A stretch of DNA of 64,000 nt from Heterobasidion occidentale (GCA_039111635.1 JBCAQO010000008.1:3100001-3164000); one strand, 5' to 3'. Positions 1 to 13,219 are shown, counted from the first letter of the stretch. Translations and numbers: made by a program. Notes: generated from the sequence alone by a model not told the origin.

Positions 1-324
1 GACCTGTCGTAATATGGTCTAGCTTTGTGTCGCACATGGTCACAATAGTGAGCTTGATGGTGAACGTTGATCGCGCTGGAAATAGATCAAGGCAAATGAA
101 AGGAATGGATTGCAGGCATGAGGGCATCAAACAAGGCGGAATCAAGAAGTGACGATGGATACAAGATGTTGTTCATTTAAACGAGAAAGAAAGATGAGCT
201 GCAGGCGATTCAGGTATATGTTATGAAGGATGATTGGTATGGCATGCCTGATCGTATTCTCTTACAATTCTCCGTTTGGGTCTCTACTGCCCTCTGCCCA
301 ATCCGTTATATCTACGCGAGACGT
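1..324. other. 3' flank of the LC8 gene, no gene seen
   Basis: No reading frame here has recognisable protein content. It lies just beyond the stop of the minus-strand dynein light chain gene and probably holds its 3' UTR. Confidence 0.5.
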
Positions 325-781
325 CTATGACTTCCAGATGAGGATGGCGAGCGAGCCGACATAGAAGTATATGAAATGCTTGGTCTCTGTGTATCGAGCG
401 GGATCGTCAGCACACGAGTCAATATTAGCACCCAAGCTGGTGCGCAGTCGACGGCGCTCCAAACACGCAAGCAGATGGAATCGAAGGCGAGGATTAGGGA
501 ATCGAAATGCAATACGCACCGTGGGTGACATAGCTTCCAAAGTTTTTGCCAACTACGACGTGCCAAGTCGGACCGTGCCGTCTGTCAAACTCCTTCTTGA
601 TCTGGGCGGCGATGTCTTTCTCGACGTTGAATTTCTCGAGGGCGTGTGAGGCAATGTCGACCGACTCCTGCTGCATTTCCTCGCTCATGTCGACGTTTTT
701 GATGATCGCCTTGGGGGCAGAGCCCAAGCTGTCCTTGGTAGCGACGCTCGTGTCGTTCGAGGAGTCAACCTTTTCGGACAT
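325..781 (-). CDS. Dynein light chain LC8 (DYNLL family)
   Basis: This is the small dimeric hub protein of cytoplasmic dynein that binds short linear motifs in many partners. Two exons are visible: 520-781 and 325-386, joined across a 133-nt intron (387-519, donor GTGCGT, acceptor CACAG). The joined frame gives 107 residues. The core is unmistakable: [20 protein letters not shown], then [20 protein letters not shown], then the splice-spanning [16 protein letters not shown] and the end AILIWKS. Usual LC8 length is about 89 residues; the extra 18 or so lie at the N terminus, a Ser/Thr/Asp-rich stretch after [12 protein letters not shown]. The start at 781 is the only in-frame ATG close to the core; upstream frame is pyrimidine-rich 5' UTR. 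The frame is undisturbed, unlike several neighbours. Confidence 0.95.
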
Positions 782-3700
782 CTCGTCTGATCGCGATGAG
801 AATGTGGGTGGAGAGAAAGCTGAGAAGAAGGTCAGAGATGGCGAGAATGGATAAGAGCAAGAGAGGACTTGCAGGGGATGGTGGGTGTGCGAGATGGCGG
901 TGGATGGTGGGTGTTGTGCGGGAGGGCTACGCGTGGGACAGTTGAGCGCTGTAAGCAGCAAGCTCTCCACGTTCAGTCCGTCATGCCGGCGCCGTGCTCT
1001 CTCTCTTCCAGCTGTCTGTCCTCGTACACATGCTGGCGAAGCCTCGGGACCCTACATGTGCTCCTACTGCTTCCCCTCTGTACCAGTTCTGTACCCCTAT
1101 TTTTATAGCACCGTCTCATGCTCACTGCGAGAAAAGAATCACGCTGTTTATTGACATATCGCCGACCCGGAAACGCCCTCGGCATCAAAATGATTCAGAC
1201 ACGGAACCGTGCTCCATTCAGCGGACTTTGTAGGTACTCATGGCATCTCGCAGATGGCCCGAGCTATGTTCGTCATGGGTCAAGATATAGCCACACAGTT
1301 CACTATCATCTCCTTCAATGAAACTTGCGACGACGAATTCAGACTGATCTGCGGTCCCTCATCAGTCATCGTGTGCGTATCTCTGCTCTGTAACACCCAA
1401 ACTTTCTTGTTTCGACATGCCGCGTGACGAAGACGCTGCACGAAGGCATCTTCAGGCGTCGCGGCCGCGGCTGCCCAGAAAATTTGCCGTATGCTCATCA
1501 ACTTTGCAACTCATCTCCCTTTTTTCTCAACCTCAATTTGGGAAACCCCGGGAACGGCAACTCAGGCACCAGCGCCCTGATGCATCAGTCGGTTCAATGT
1601 TGTCTTTTGAATGTTTTCAGCCTGGTTCAACTCCCACGAGCTTACTAGATGTTTATTGCAGCTATGCCACCGCGCGTCAATTGGACCCTGTCAGTCCCGT
1701 CTTATTCCCATACGACCCCCATGGTCGACCATGCCACGGTCCTTCTCCATTTGTAAGCGTCATCATATTGATTCTCGGACGTAGTTCCCGTTGATGAAGC
1801 TTAGCTTCATTCTTATCGCAACATCGTTCATCAAGTCTTGAAAAGCAAAGGGCACGTGCCAGAATACCCCCGACTCGAGCTCAAGTCCCTGCCAGCATAC
1901 CTCGTCTTTTCTTGTTCCTGGTAAGATTAGTATCTCAAAATCTGCCTCCACGCCTATGATCGTCGTAGACAGAAAACTTTGCCGCGGTAGCGACGGCTTA
2001 TCCCGCGCATCTCCAGCGGCCATCGCCATGCGATACCTCTTATCTGATCATCTTGCTTATACACGCTGCAACATTGCGTTTTCAAGCTTTCCCATCGTGG
2101 TTCGGCCGCTGATTTTATCGACAGCTTTGCCTGGTGAGGAAACTTGCCGCGTTATGAGTATGTTCGTTTGAAGTACTCAATCTTGCAGACATCTATCCGC
2201 TGTTCCGTTATGGCCAAACTGCTGTCTGCCGGGCCCTTGCGGGCTTAGTGATGGCACAAGGTGATTCCAAAATAGTTTTCGACATGATGTGCACCGCTTG
2301 AGGGTGTTACTTTTCCGTCTTTACAAGGTATACTCGCCGTTTGCCTTGAATGTAGCGGTCTGCTTACGCCGTATTCCTTCCTGCCTGTCTGTTTGTCTCT
2401 ACGCATTTTTCTCGCGTTTTTTTTTCACGTGCAGATAAACCATCTGACGGTTTGAGTGGAAGCTACCATCTCGAGATCATCCTTTGACGGTGCGTTCTCC
2501 CGACTTACATATCGGCAAGGCAGCACGCAAACACCGTCCCCTCTTCGCACATTCCAATCACACCTGTGACTTCATTCCCATTCCCATTCCCATTCCCCCC
2601 ATGTGATAATATCAATCAATCAATCATCGATGGTATTGCACGGATCGTTCTCCTCGACCCGTCATTCCTCGGAGCGAGGAGCGCTGCACGTTCCGTTCTC
2701 CTAATTGCACCATCCTCAACCTGCCGTAGACATGCAGTCTATTCGCCTGCCATGTTTGCGGAATTTGTCACTATCATGATGGCATATCACAGTTCGGTGC
2801 ACTTCCCTCGCTTCAGGGGTAGGCGAATGCACATACGTATTCGCACATCGTGGGGTTGCGTGTCATGAGATGATACACTTCGCTGTGTTTGGCTAGCCCC
2901 GGCCTTCATTAATCAGACTCGGAGTATGTAGGGCGTCGTAAAGGAGGCACCAGCAGGTACGTGCATGTCACTCGTTTTCTCCGTGATGTGCGCGTTGGGG
3001 CGTGTCTCATGAAAAATCCGTTAGCTCTTCGACACTTAGAGGCGCAGAGGAAAAATGGTTACACCAACCCCATCCACATGAGCGATCCGCCCACCTAGAC
3101 CATGCTGGGGTAGGAGCGAAACTGCCGCCCTTGGTTGGGGAAACGTCCCCGACGCCTCCAAGCGCTTCCTTTCGGCCGGGTCTTATGAGACAACACATGA
3201 GATCTGCAGTGGACGACATGGGACTCCCTCTCGATGTCTGCCTCGTGACCTGACTTGCGGGCCTGCGGCTAGTGAGGACATGGAACACGACGCTCTTCTG
3301 GCTGTGACGCGATGGCTCGGCGGCATTTTTCAATCAGCAGGTGTCAAAGGGTTGTCAAGCTGCACCACACACGTCAGATTATGTGGGAGAGTGCCTTGAA
3401 TAACATACATAGGGAAGGGTCAAATAAGCGTTATATTATATTTGTCTAATGACTGATTTCCGAGCGTATGAAGACGCTCTATCTAAGTGCAGAAAAGGAG
3501 GTTTATACAGTGTACGATAAAAAGATGATACAGAAACATAGGAGACCATGGGACGGCTGAGCCTGAAGTATTTTCGGACATCAGGACATGGAGGTGTGTG
3601 GACAACAACAACGATAGCCAGAAACAGCATAACGGAGAGGATAAAAGAAGCAGGCTTCGTGATACAGGAGGTCAGTAAAAGGGGCGGACAAAGGACTCCA

Positions 3701-4086
3701 GTGGCGTGTGCCATGGCATCAGCTGCCATGTACATACAAGGAGCCTCATGGGCAGACGGTCAACCGGTCACGGGCAGTGATAAATCTAACTGTTCCCGGA
3801 GCAGCGACGGAAGCGGGGTTAAAGATTTGGGAGGAGCTATATGGAGGAAGAATTTAGCAAAGATTCATGGATACTGATGCGATGCGATAGATTTAATACG
3901 CGAGGAACAGAATGAAGGCATCATGACAAGGAAATAAGGAAATGAAAGCAATAAAGCGAGTCATCGATATCAGTGGCGTGGTGAACGCAGCGGTTACGGG
4001 TACGAGGCTGTACACTGGGGTTTGATCATACTTGGGAGTTGCTCACGCATCTGGGTCAATATACGCCCAGAGCCCGAACACGACGT
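782..4086. other. Gene-poor interval
   Basis: About 3.3 kb with only short overlapping frames on both strands, none with recognisable domains or a believable exon series. It holds the promoter side of LC8 and the 3' side of the Zn2Cys6 factor. A triple CATTCC repeat sits near 2573-2597. Confidence 0.4.
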
Positions 4087-5786
4087 TCACTCGTCTGGAG
4101 TGTGCCTTTCGCCGCTATCAGCATCAGGTTCCGGTGGGAACGCGTGTGCGCGCGCGTCGCTGAACCGCCGTGGTAGCGCCCTCGCGCGGCTCGAGCGATC
4201 AATTCGCCTATCGTGATCATGGGGCGCTGACAGCGTGCGGGCCGGGGGCGGTAGCGACGTCGGCGGCGGCTGCAGGAGCAAGGGCGGAACATCGGAGCGC
4301 GAGTGGGAATGAAACTGCGACTGAGGCTGTCGACTGTGTGGCTGAGGTGGAGGTAAACGGGAGCCGCTGGGCCTTGGACTACTCTGATGCACAGGCGCTC
4401 GCCCAGCGGGGTGAACGTCTGCGCGTATGAGTTTTTTGGATGAGGCTGTGGAAGGGGAGGGGCAACCGGTGTATTGTAAGGTGCTGTGATTGCGGAAAGA
4501 GAGAATGGGGATGGCTTGACAGCGCTGGAAGGGCCTGCAATGGATACGGCTCCTGGACCGGTGTCTCCGCCCCCGCCGCCCCTGACGCTGTGAGGCGGAG
4601 AGTGCGCCGTTTCATACGAGCGGAATGTTGGGGACGATTGAGAGCTCGGTTGGCCTAGGTAAGTCTGAGAGCGAGGCTGTGAGGGGGCTGGATGCACTGT
4701 CTGGGAAGGCGCTGTCACATGTACCGATGCGGGATTGGAATGCTCGGACGAGGTATGCTTTGAAGGGTAATCTTCTCTGCGAGAGGGCCCCGTTGGAAAC
4801 GGAGGGATTTGATGAAGAGGTTCGGCATATCGGCGTGAGGAGCTGGGGGCAGACGACAAGCCTACGCCTATGGTTGCCGACCTCGATGACATTTCTATCG
4901 AACTTGATGGAGGGAGCACGGCAGGCGGTGCATTGAAGACGATCGCCTCTAGCTTGTCCAATCGCGCCTTGACCTCATCGAATTCGGCGCGGCTGACGTA
5001 TTTATCACTGCAGGAGTTTACGAGGGAGCCCGCGACAATGGTTAGCTGGAAAGAGATGGGATGGGTGTGTCGATGAGCTCACACAGGCTCAATGACATGC
5101 CATTGACATTTGTTCTGGTCACCACGACGAGCACATGGTCCACATGGATGCGCTCTATGCGGGTGAAAATTAATATGCAAAAGACGGTGTAGAAGCAATG
5201 GCGAACCTATCGCATTTGATTTTACGTCTCTTGCACTCTGCCATATCGCGCGCAACGGATCGCAAGATGAAACAAACGCGACGGTCGCGCAGCCCAGGTG
5301 CACAGCAGACGGGGATAGAGTCATGAGAGAGACGACACGGGCGTGTGTAGGGCTGCTATCAGGTGAGGGCGGAGAATAAAGAAGACTGCACGCACCCGTG
5401 CAGCTCAGAGCCTGACGTCGACGCTTCTGCTTGGGACGTCCGCTTGGTTCTGCGTCTGCTTCCGGTTCTGAATCCATCATCTCGGGATTATACTCCGCAG
5501 CGGGAGTAGAGGGTCCGGCCTGGGACATGAAGCGGGGATTGCTGCCTGAGAATAAAGGAAATCCTGTCGGCTGGGGATGCTGGGGATAGACATCCTCTGG
5601 ATGCTGTGGGGGCGGGCCTGGGGAAGGAAGGAAAGCCTGCATTTCGCGGATTGGGGGCAAGACAGTCGGAGACATATGTGAGCCAGATGCCCGTTCGGGA
5701 GAATGTGAGGGTTGGTCTGGAGACGGAGAGCGAGCCTTTCGCTTAGGAGGCCTCTTCCCAGACGGCGGGGACCACGGAGGGTCCAT
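4087..5786 (-). CDS. Zn(II)2Cys6 fungal transcription factor
   Basis: A nuclear DNA-binding regulator of the Gal4-type zinc cluster family; target unknown. Exons I can support: 5396-5786, 5207-5237 (31 nt), 5083-5154, 4393-5007 and 4087-4333. The cluster is built across three exons: ALSCTE, then CKRRKIKCDR, then HPCGPCARRGDQNKC. This places six cysteines near residues 129, 132, 139, 145, 148 and 157 with the family spacing. It is followed by a short predicted coiled coil (AEFDEVKARLDKLEAIV), as in dimeric Zn2Cys6 factors. The N-terminal 128 residues and the C-terminal half are Pro/Ser/Gln-rich and look disordered; no fungal_trans middle domain is seen. These exons total 1356 nt (451 residues) in phase. 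The weakest join is the last intron (4334-4392, donor GTGCAT). A one-base loss near 4400 would equally explain the frame change. If neither applies, the frame runs on to 4056. Confidence 0.85.
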
Positions 5787-8700
5787 GAAGAGAGAGATTA
5801 GCAGGAGAAAGGAATTGGGGAAGGAAAACGGGGAAGTTGGATGGGCGGGCGGAGTGAAGGGATATAAGGACAGGGGGAGCCAAGATTGGACAGTCAAATG
5901 ATGATTTTGTTTCGGGAGAAATGAAGACGGCGACTGATACAAATCAACAAGGACGCGGTGAACGGCGCCCTAACCTCGGCGGACACGCACGTCCACGGTA
6001 CGCAGCCGGGCAGAGGTGTCAGCGACTTATGGATATGCTTGGTCCGTAGCCTTACGAGTCGAGTGAGTCAGACGAAGGGTCGACGGACCATTCCTCATCA
6101 CACTGTGCATCGTAGCGCACGGCATTTCAGGGAACATTCGGACATACGCAGCGGTGGCGTCTATCCTGTTTTGGAAGATCTGGCTGGGATGGAGACTGAG
6201 TGCACGGAACTTGCCGGGTCCTCCATCCGCGCATATCTCCGTCGACCGCCCCTTCGTGCTCGGATCATGACGGCTTCTCCTCTCCCCAGCCACATCCTGA
6301 CCAGCCCCGACCGACCCTCAAATGCACACTTGTTCGTTCGTTCGTTCACGTTCGCTCCTCTGTCCGTCTCTCTTTCTCTCGCCCATCAATGTCAACGCAC
6401 AACGCGCTCATGTCCGATCCGGAATCCCCACCGGCTCGTTTTGGAAAACACGCCCAGGTGCAACTTTAAATGGTGCGGTCCTTCAGGAACTCGGTCAGCC
6501 AAACTCAGCTTCATAGAGCATCCCTTTCCATATCGCGCCCGCATCAGCTGAGTCCGTAGGCCCGTCTGTCTATCCATCATCTCGCTTGCCTCGCATGTCT
6601 GCTATCTGCCGTCACCCAGACTGGTCACCAGCTCCCTCCGTCGATCGAGGCATGGTAAACACGTTCTTGCTAGTTCCATCCTCCGAGAGCCTTATTCCTC
6701 GGCCCTCCGACGTATCGATATCCGATGGTTTCCGGAATGTACGTGTACGTGCTCATCCTGTCCAGCTGTCGTGCTAAGTTATCTGCGGCCACCCATCAAC
6801 CAGCTGGCCCGCTTTACTCACCTGACACCTTTTCGCCTTCTCAAGCCGTAATGTCCGTTCATTCTCACGAACGGCATCCGCCACATGTAACGGCTCTGCC
6901 GCGCAATCTACGAGCGCTCCAGGGCTTTTACGGTCATAGCCTCAAATGTCCGTCCGTCGTTGGGCCTTGGTACACCAAATACGGACCCACGGCGCCCTTG
7001 CGCCGCTCTGGCCCTGTAGGGCCATCAGTTCCTAGTCCGACACATATCTTGGCCTGGCGCTTTTGAATCTTAGCTGATCCCCATTACGAACTACGCACAC
7101 ATCGGTCCTTCTTCTCCACTTCCTTCCTTTCGGGACCCTCTCGGAGCCGGTCCTTGCCCTTAAAACATACTGAGGTTCTTGGTCGGTTCAGCTCAAACGC
7201 TGCGCGACTTGATCTCTGTTTCGGTCAGTGCTATCGGAGCGAGCACGTGCCTGGTGAGTACCATGTGATAAGCCCTTGTCATTCAGATCTCAGAAGTTGT
7301 CGTTCTCCGTCCTTCCATACAAGGTGTCGGCGGCTCTAGACGGATCAGTTGAGAAGTTCCTACTTTAATTGACTGGATCCTCCGTCACCGTAGGTCACCG
7401 TGACTGCCGGAAGACGTGGCATTTTTGAAGCTCAAGTCTCGAGAAACTCGGGGAATCATCCTTCCCTGAATGTGTGTCGCCAGCAGATCATCGTTGACGC
7501 AATTCGCTACTGCATTCAACACGTTGGCTAAGTTACCGGTGGGCGGGCGGGCGGGAAGACGACATGGATACGGGGGACGCCCCAACATTTCGCTGTAAGT
7601 CTCGGCCTCCATCACAGATTGTTACTGCGACAACATTCTTTATCCGCCAGGCTTTTTCACGCCATCGATGCGATTACGCATCTCGGTTGTGTCTCAACAT
7701 CCATCCGAAAGAGTCAACTCGCCTTGTATCATTCAGGCTCGCGAATGAGCCTGTACGTATCCTTGTCCGTAATTTGCACTACTTGGCCTAAGATTTCAGA
7801 GCTATGATACGGAAACGCCCCGGTAGATTCTACTAATGCATGTGCTCCACAGTTCAAAAGGTTTTGAATGCGACATTGTTCGCCAGCTCGGCGGGTGGGC
7901 GAAACTGCGGAGCCCGACATTCCGGGTCTAAAAGCGACCTATGACTCCGCTGCATCGCCTCACGATGATAAGCGTCACCAGGCGTCACCAGGCCTGCTTT
8001 GTTTGAAACGGCATTATTCACGACACAAGATGACTATTTGCGACGATGATCAGGGCAAATGCTCGCGCGGCATGTATTCGTCTTCGTGGCCGCTGCAAGT
8101 CAGGTGGAGGTGATCAGATGCATACGTACGTATGCCAGATGATTTCCTCTAGATATTATCCGATACAACCTCACTTGAAGCGATAAGCTACTGCACATGT
8201 TGCCAAATCCTGAAATAACTCTGATCATCCGACAGTTTCTTGATACAAGAGTGTGTGGACTGGAGGGAAAGCCCCATAGATATTCTGGATTCCAATTGAT
8301 ACTGCTCGAGATGTAAACTCATGTATATTCAATAGGAATGCTCCCGAGCTTGAAACAATATAATTTGGGCGTATTTTGCAAGTGATACAAATATTGATAA
8401 CTCAGGATTTCTGAGAGTTGAAGAACTCGAAGATACAGGGTCTTGCATAATTTTTGAGAGAGTTGCATCAGAGAAAAACCGGGTTCCTGAACCAGGACTT
8501 GCCTAACTGGGCACCGCAGGCCGGGATGATCGGCAAACCTTGTCACGCCCTCATGGCTCGGGCTACTGCTTCCAGCTCACAGTGTGCTCACCTCTTTGTA
8601 GTACTTCATTCAACCTTACCATGGGTCCACCTATTCCTCGTTGAGTTCGAGAGCTAGCTATTGACTGGGATTATTGAAGACAGCAGCGGCGAGTGATCGT

Positions 8701-11226
8701 CACAGGCGGGTCACGCAGGAAGGTCCGGCGCTTTTCTCTCATATCGAGAATGAAGCGCTCAGGAACCCGTTTTTTCCTGGCGAGACTTTCTCAAAAATTA
8801 TGCAAGACCCTGTAATCCCAGCCGTTGAATGGGAATCCGGTAAAATCACGGCGTAGAAGCTTACATAAGCTTCAGGATCCAATGGTCGTCCATTAATTGT
8901 GCAGCCATGCGAGGTGAGGAGAAATATATCACAAGCAATGCCAATCGAATGAGAGCGGTGGATTGTCGAAATTCGGGTAAGAGATACTTTCGCCTCGTTC
9001 TAGTGTAGCTATTCTTGAGTGCGCTGACCGGCCACCGAAGGAAAGAGACGGGCTTGAATCGTGGAGCTTTGCTATCGGGGGAAACTGAGCGCAAGTGGGA
9101 TGAACACAATGATCAACAATGATCGAGTACCATACAGGAGGCACGTCGCAAGCGATGTGCCCCATTCAGTCTGCACAGCCATTCGAAGGAATTCTGCCCA
9201 CGCTGAGCAGGGTCTGACCAAACAGGTGCAGACGAGTTTGGGAGTCCTAGTCAGGGTCAAGACGACCTTCCGCTGCGCGGGAATGTGCGGCCGAATTAGA
9301 GGCAGGGCCGAGTGGGAAACTCAAGCACCAAGATAGGTCGCTCACCGTATCTTGCCGTCGACGCCTTGCCTTCGCGTGTCAGAAGCACCCTTCGTTACTG
9401 TTTCCGCGTGATAGAGCTGGGAGGGGTGGAGATCAGTTTGGGGAGTTTAGAGTCAAGTGGACGGGTCATCTTACTCTTACTTGGATTAATAAGACAGGAG
9501 GCAGCCACGGACGTTGCGGCGATCTGGAGGCTCAGGGTGAGCGGCATTCGTCTCCAAAGCTGACCTCAACAGCAGACAGCCGTTCTGTCGCGAGGTTCAG
9601 GGTGCTATCACCGCCCAAGACTTCCGGTGGGCCTTCTACAGGTAGCAGATCTAAATCAGGCTCAGCCGGCTCCAGCGATCACGGCGATTATGGATCGGGA
9701 GCAAGGGCATGACTGGACAGGACGAAGGTTCATTTAATAAGGTTTTATTCATTTATGCCAAGAAAATCGGCATGATGACAAGTGGGCGATCACTTACACG
9801 CGCGCGGCCGCATCGAAGTGTCTCTGCTGATATGTGCATCGTCGTATATAGGGGGGCATATTGAACAGACTCCTGCATCGCGATACGGCACAGCCAGACG
9901 TCATGGAGAAGACAATTCTGTGAATACTGAGATTGATGAGCAAGGCGAGTATATCACCTGAGTCTAGCACTCAAACAAACAACCATGATCCAGTGTCTGA
10001 AAGCTCAAAGATCGAAGTCTGGTAAACGTGGGAGCACTGTGGGAGCATGCGGCCAAAGACTACTGCATTCTGAGTGTTCTAGTACCACTTAAAATGGCGG
10101 TTCTACGAGTTCTTTTTCCGTTGAAAAATCGAACGCAATAGTTCTTACACGGTGGTCTCCGGTGCTCACGTGATCACATGCTCCAGTCTTAGTCTGTACT
10201 CAGTACTCCTGCTCACTTGTGTCATACTTCGTCCTGCGTCAAATTCTTGATGGATATCCGGAATAATGTATCTTTTCAAAACCACAAATATAAATATTTT
10301 CTTCCCAATTTTAGCCTACTTGTCTGTGCCCGCAAGACCAAAATTTCTCAAGTCCTCCGGCCAGATTCTCGGCATGCATCAGTTAGGCTGCTTTTACATG
10401 TGAATATTCAGGAAATTTGCTTCTTTGAGCCTGCTTTGAGGAAGGGCTATGATTGTTTCATGCATCTGAGCAGTTGAAGATGAGAGAAATCACGGGTAAC
10501 AAACTTGAAAGTAAAGAGTACTGTGAAGGAGCAACATGCCGGACCACGTGGGAAACTACTGAGTATGGCCATAGACCTCGTCTAAACTAATGAGTAACCC
10601 TTACAAGTAACGACCTCGACCACCAATTGTTAAGTGCTCGATTTTTCAGCGATAAATAATGTCATACGGTTCACATCTCTCCGCCTTCCGTATCGGCGAA
10701 CGATTCAAGAAGTTCACAGACAGCTCCGTTCGATGCGACATGGTCGGAAAGCGAGACGTACGACGTCAGCGGAGAGTTTCAGACGGTACCTATATAACTC
10801 CGAACCGCTGAAATGACCGCTAGCCATGTGGAGTCGCGTACTGCGATGAGTCTTTGAAAGTGGATGCTCGGACTACGCGCAGCGACAAACGTGTGCCGCA
10901 AGAGATCATTTCCTTCTTAATTTGTGGATTCACAGGCACCTGTTTTTAGATCCAGAAGACCTATGGAGACCTCCGATGAGCTCAGGCGGACATCGGAACG
11001 CACGGCAGACTTTTCAAAACGTAGATTTGACAGTGCTAACACCGAATGGTGTACCACCTTACTCATGCGTACATGTAGAGATGTTGACGCCGTCATGCAC
11101 CCCAAGCGATTATATGAACGATCTGAAACAAAACCAAAATAAAAAAGGCGTGTACATGTGGCGACACTGCTATGATACAACTGCATGCGGAAAACAAAAG
11201 ATCGAGCCACCGGGGACTGCACAAGC
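5787..11226. other. Gene-poor interval
   Basis: About 5.4 kb with no recognisable coding exon. The longest open frame (about 5958-6551, +) has no domain, biased composition and no intron logic, so I do not call it. A TTCG run lies near 6330-6346 and an inverted repeat pair at 8.43/8.81 kb. Confidence 0.4.
8434..8814. repeat. Inverted repeat with 26-bp perfect arms
   Basis: Positions 8434-8459 and 8789-8814 are exact reverse complements over 26 bases (arm starts TACAGGGTCTTGC). Weaker similarity continues inward to about 57 nt per arm, including GGGTTCCTGA at about 8481-8490 against its complement at about 8759-8768. The span is 381 bp with about 330 bp between the perfect arms and no coding content. 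This is the size and shape of a small non-autonomous terminal-inverted-repeat element (MITE-like). I could not see a clear target-site duplication. It could also be two inverted copies of some other repeat. Confidence 0.6.
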
Positions 11227-12728
11227 TCAGTGTTCGCTGACGAACACGCCCGCCATCCCCATCCCCGAGCCGATACACATACTTGTGACAAAGATCCTTC
11301 CACCCGTCTGCTTTGCGATATTGAGACCTGTCGCGATCTGCCGTGCACCGGCTATAAACAGCGCGCATTCGTCAGTGATGAAAAAGAGTGCATGCGAAGA
11401 TCGCAAGCTACGCACTGCAACCCAGCGGGTGTCCGATGGCGATGGCACCACCGTTCACGTTGACCTTCTCGAAAGGAATACCGATAGTTTGGACCGAGTA
11501 TACAGCCTGGCTGGCAAACGCCTCGTTGATCTCAAAGAAGTCCACGTCTTCCTTAGTCAGCCCGGCCTTCTCGAGAACCTTCGGGATGGCGTAGGCTGGG
11601 CCAACGCCCATGATCCGGGGAGGCACGCCCACAACGGCGGCAGCGACGAACTTGCCGACGATGGGCAGACCGAGACGCTTGGCCACGCTGCGTCGGGCAA
11701 GCAGGACTGCCGCGGCACCGTCGGAGACTTGCGAGGCGGACCCTAGAACGCATCGCATCGCATTAATTGGACTGCACATCTCCCAGATCGACAAAGCGGA
11801 CGTACCGGCGTGGGTCGATCCATCGGCCTTGAAAGCCGGCTTCAACTTGCCCAGACTCTCCTTCGTGACGCCATCCCGAACGCCATCATCGTGGTCGACG
11901 ACGATGATTTTCTCTTCGCCGCTCTTTGGGTCGACCCACTTGGCCTTGAGGGGCACGATCTCGTCCTTGAATTTGCCGGCTTTCTGAGCTGCCGCGGCCT
12001 TCTGGAATGATTTTGCAGCAAAGTCGTCCTGGACCTCACGGGAGATATTGTAATCCGAGGCGACGTTTTCGGAGGTGATACCCATGGGGATGAGACAGTC
12101 CGAGGCTTGTTGATTCGAGAGGACGCTCTCAGAGAAGCCATCTGGCATGACGCCGGCACCATAACCGAACGTCATGGATTCCACGCCCGCACCTGAGTAT
12201 AAACAAAAGAAAAAACACGCTGAGCACGATAGAAGATACAGGCAATGAAGGACGACGCACCGATGCCGATATCAATCTGCCCGCTGATAATCTGAGCCGC
12301 AATCTGGTTCACCGCGGTCAAACCGGACGAGCACTGCCTGTTGACGGTCGAGATGGGTGTGGTGACTGGGATGCCGGCGTGGAAGCCAGCCATGCGTGCA
12401 GCACTGGCACCGCCGCCAGGAGGCAAGACGTTGCCGACAGTGACGTCTTCGATAAGGGCGGGGTCGAGGTTGACTTTGCTGTACACGGCACGGAGGATGC
12501 CAGAGAGGATCTCTTCAGGCCTTGTGTCTTTGAAGCCGCCCTTCTTGCCCTGCGATGACGGAATCAAGATGAGCAAGGAGACAGACGCGTACGCGTGTGA
12601 AAGCAAACCTTGGTCAGTGCAGAGCGAACGGCAGAGACGATGACAACATCGTTGTCGTTTTGTGCGAGAACTGCGGCTTTCCCGCTGGCGGGTGCGACCA
12701 AGTTTGAGATGCGCTGGGTGAAAGGCAT
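11227..12728 (-). CDS. 3-ketoacyl-CoA thiolase (acetyl-CoA acyltransferase)
   Basis: Catalyses thiolytic cleavage of 3-ketoacyl-CoA to acetyl-CoA and a shortened acyl-CoA in beta-oxidation. Exons 12609-12728, 12261-12549, 11806-12192, 11416-11742 and 11227-11351 join in phase to 415 residues, the usual thiolase length. Catalytic motifs are present: nucleophile Cys in NRQCSSGLTA (about residue 113), NEAFA, His in GHPLGC (about 370) and the second Cys in CIGSGMGMAG (about 400). The overall sequence is closest to the fungal peroxisomal (POT1-like) type. The N terminus reads QRISNLVAPA, where a canonical PTS2 would have His or Gln in place of Pro, and the C terminus is SEH, not an SKL-like PTS1. 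So the compartment is not settled by the sequence. It is divergent from the FAD monooxygenase, 491 bp between start codons. Confidence 0.95.
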
Positions 12729-13219
12729 TGTGTTGAGAGAGCAAAGACGGTGTGGGGAGGACGGGGACCGGTTGCAGGCTAATAAAGCGAGTGCGGGGCG
12801 GGTTCACACGTGATATATGAGGTCAATGTCGAGGCCGATGACCGAGCACCGGTCACGCTCCTCGACCGCTGAAAGCACGGGCAAGTGCGCGGGACCCCGC
12901 TTGGGGTTAGGGGCGCTAGGGTTTGCGCAACCACCGAGGAGCGACCGTCGGACGTTCACAGAACATCTCGCAGCGGCCCTCGTCTCTTTGGCGCCTCCAG
13001 ACCGCTCAGCGTGCCGGCCATGAAAATATTCTCCGCTCAGGTCCCCACATGCTGCATCGAGGCCGACCATCGGTCTCCTCCTGTGTGTTCTCAGCACAGT
13101 TCGCGCGATCCGTCGCCTTCAGCTCGCTACTTAAGACAATGGAGCTCACCTCCCCAGGTGTATCCGCCACCTCCTCCATTTTCCCGACGCTGCTGCAGAG
13201 CTAAACAGAAGCTGTGATC
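12729..13219. promoter_or_regulatory. Shared divergent promoter interval (thiolase / FAD monooxygenase)
   Basis: The 491 bp between the two start codons must contain both promoters. No clear TATA box or named operator is visible. The inference rests only on head-to-head geometry. Confidence 0.5.

Noticed and set aside
5958..6551. 197-codon plus-strand frame
   Set aside because: No domain, simple-sequence stretch (TTCG repeats), no consistent exon context.
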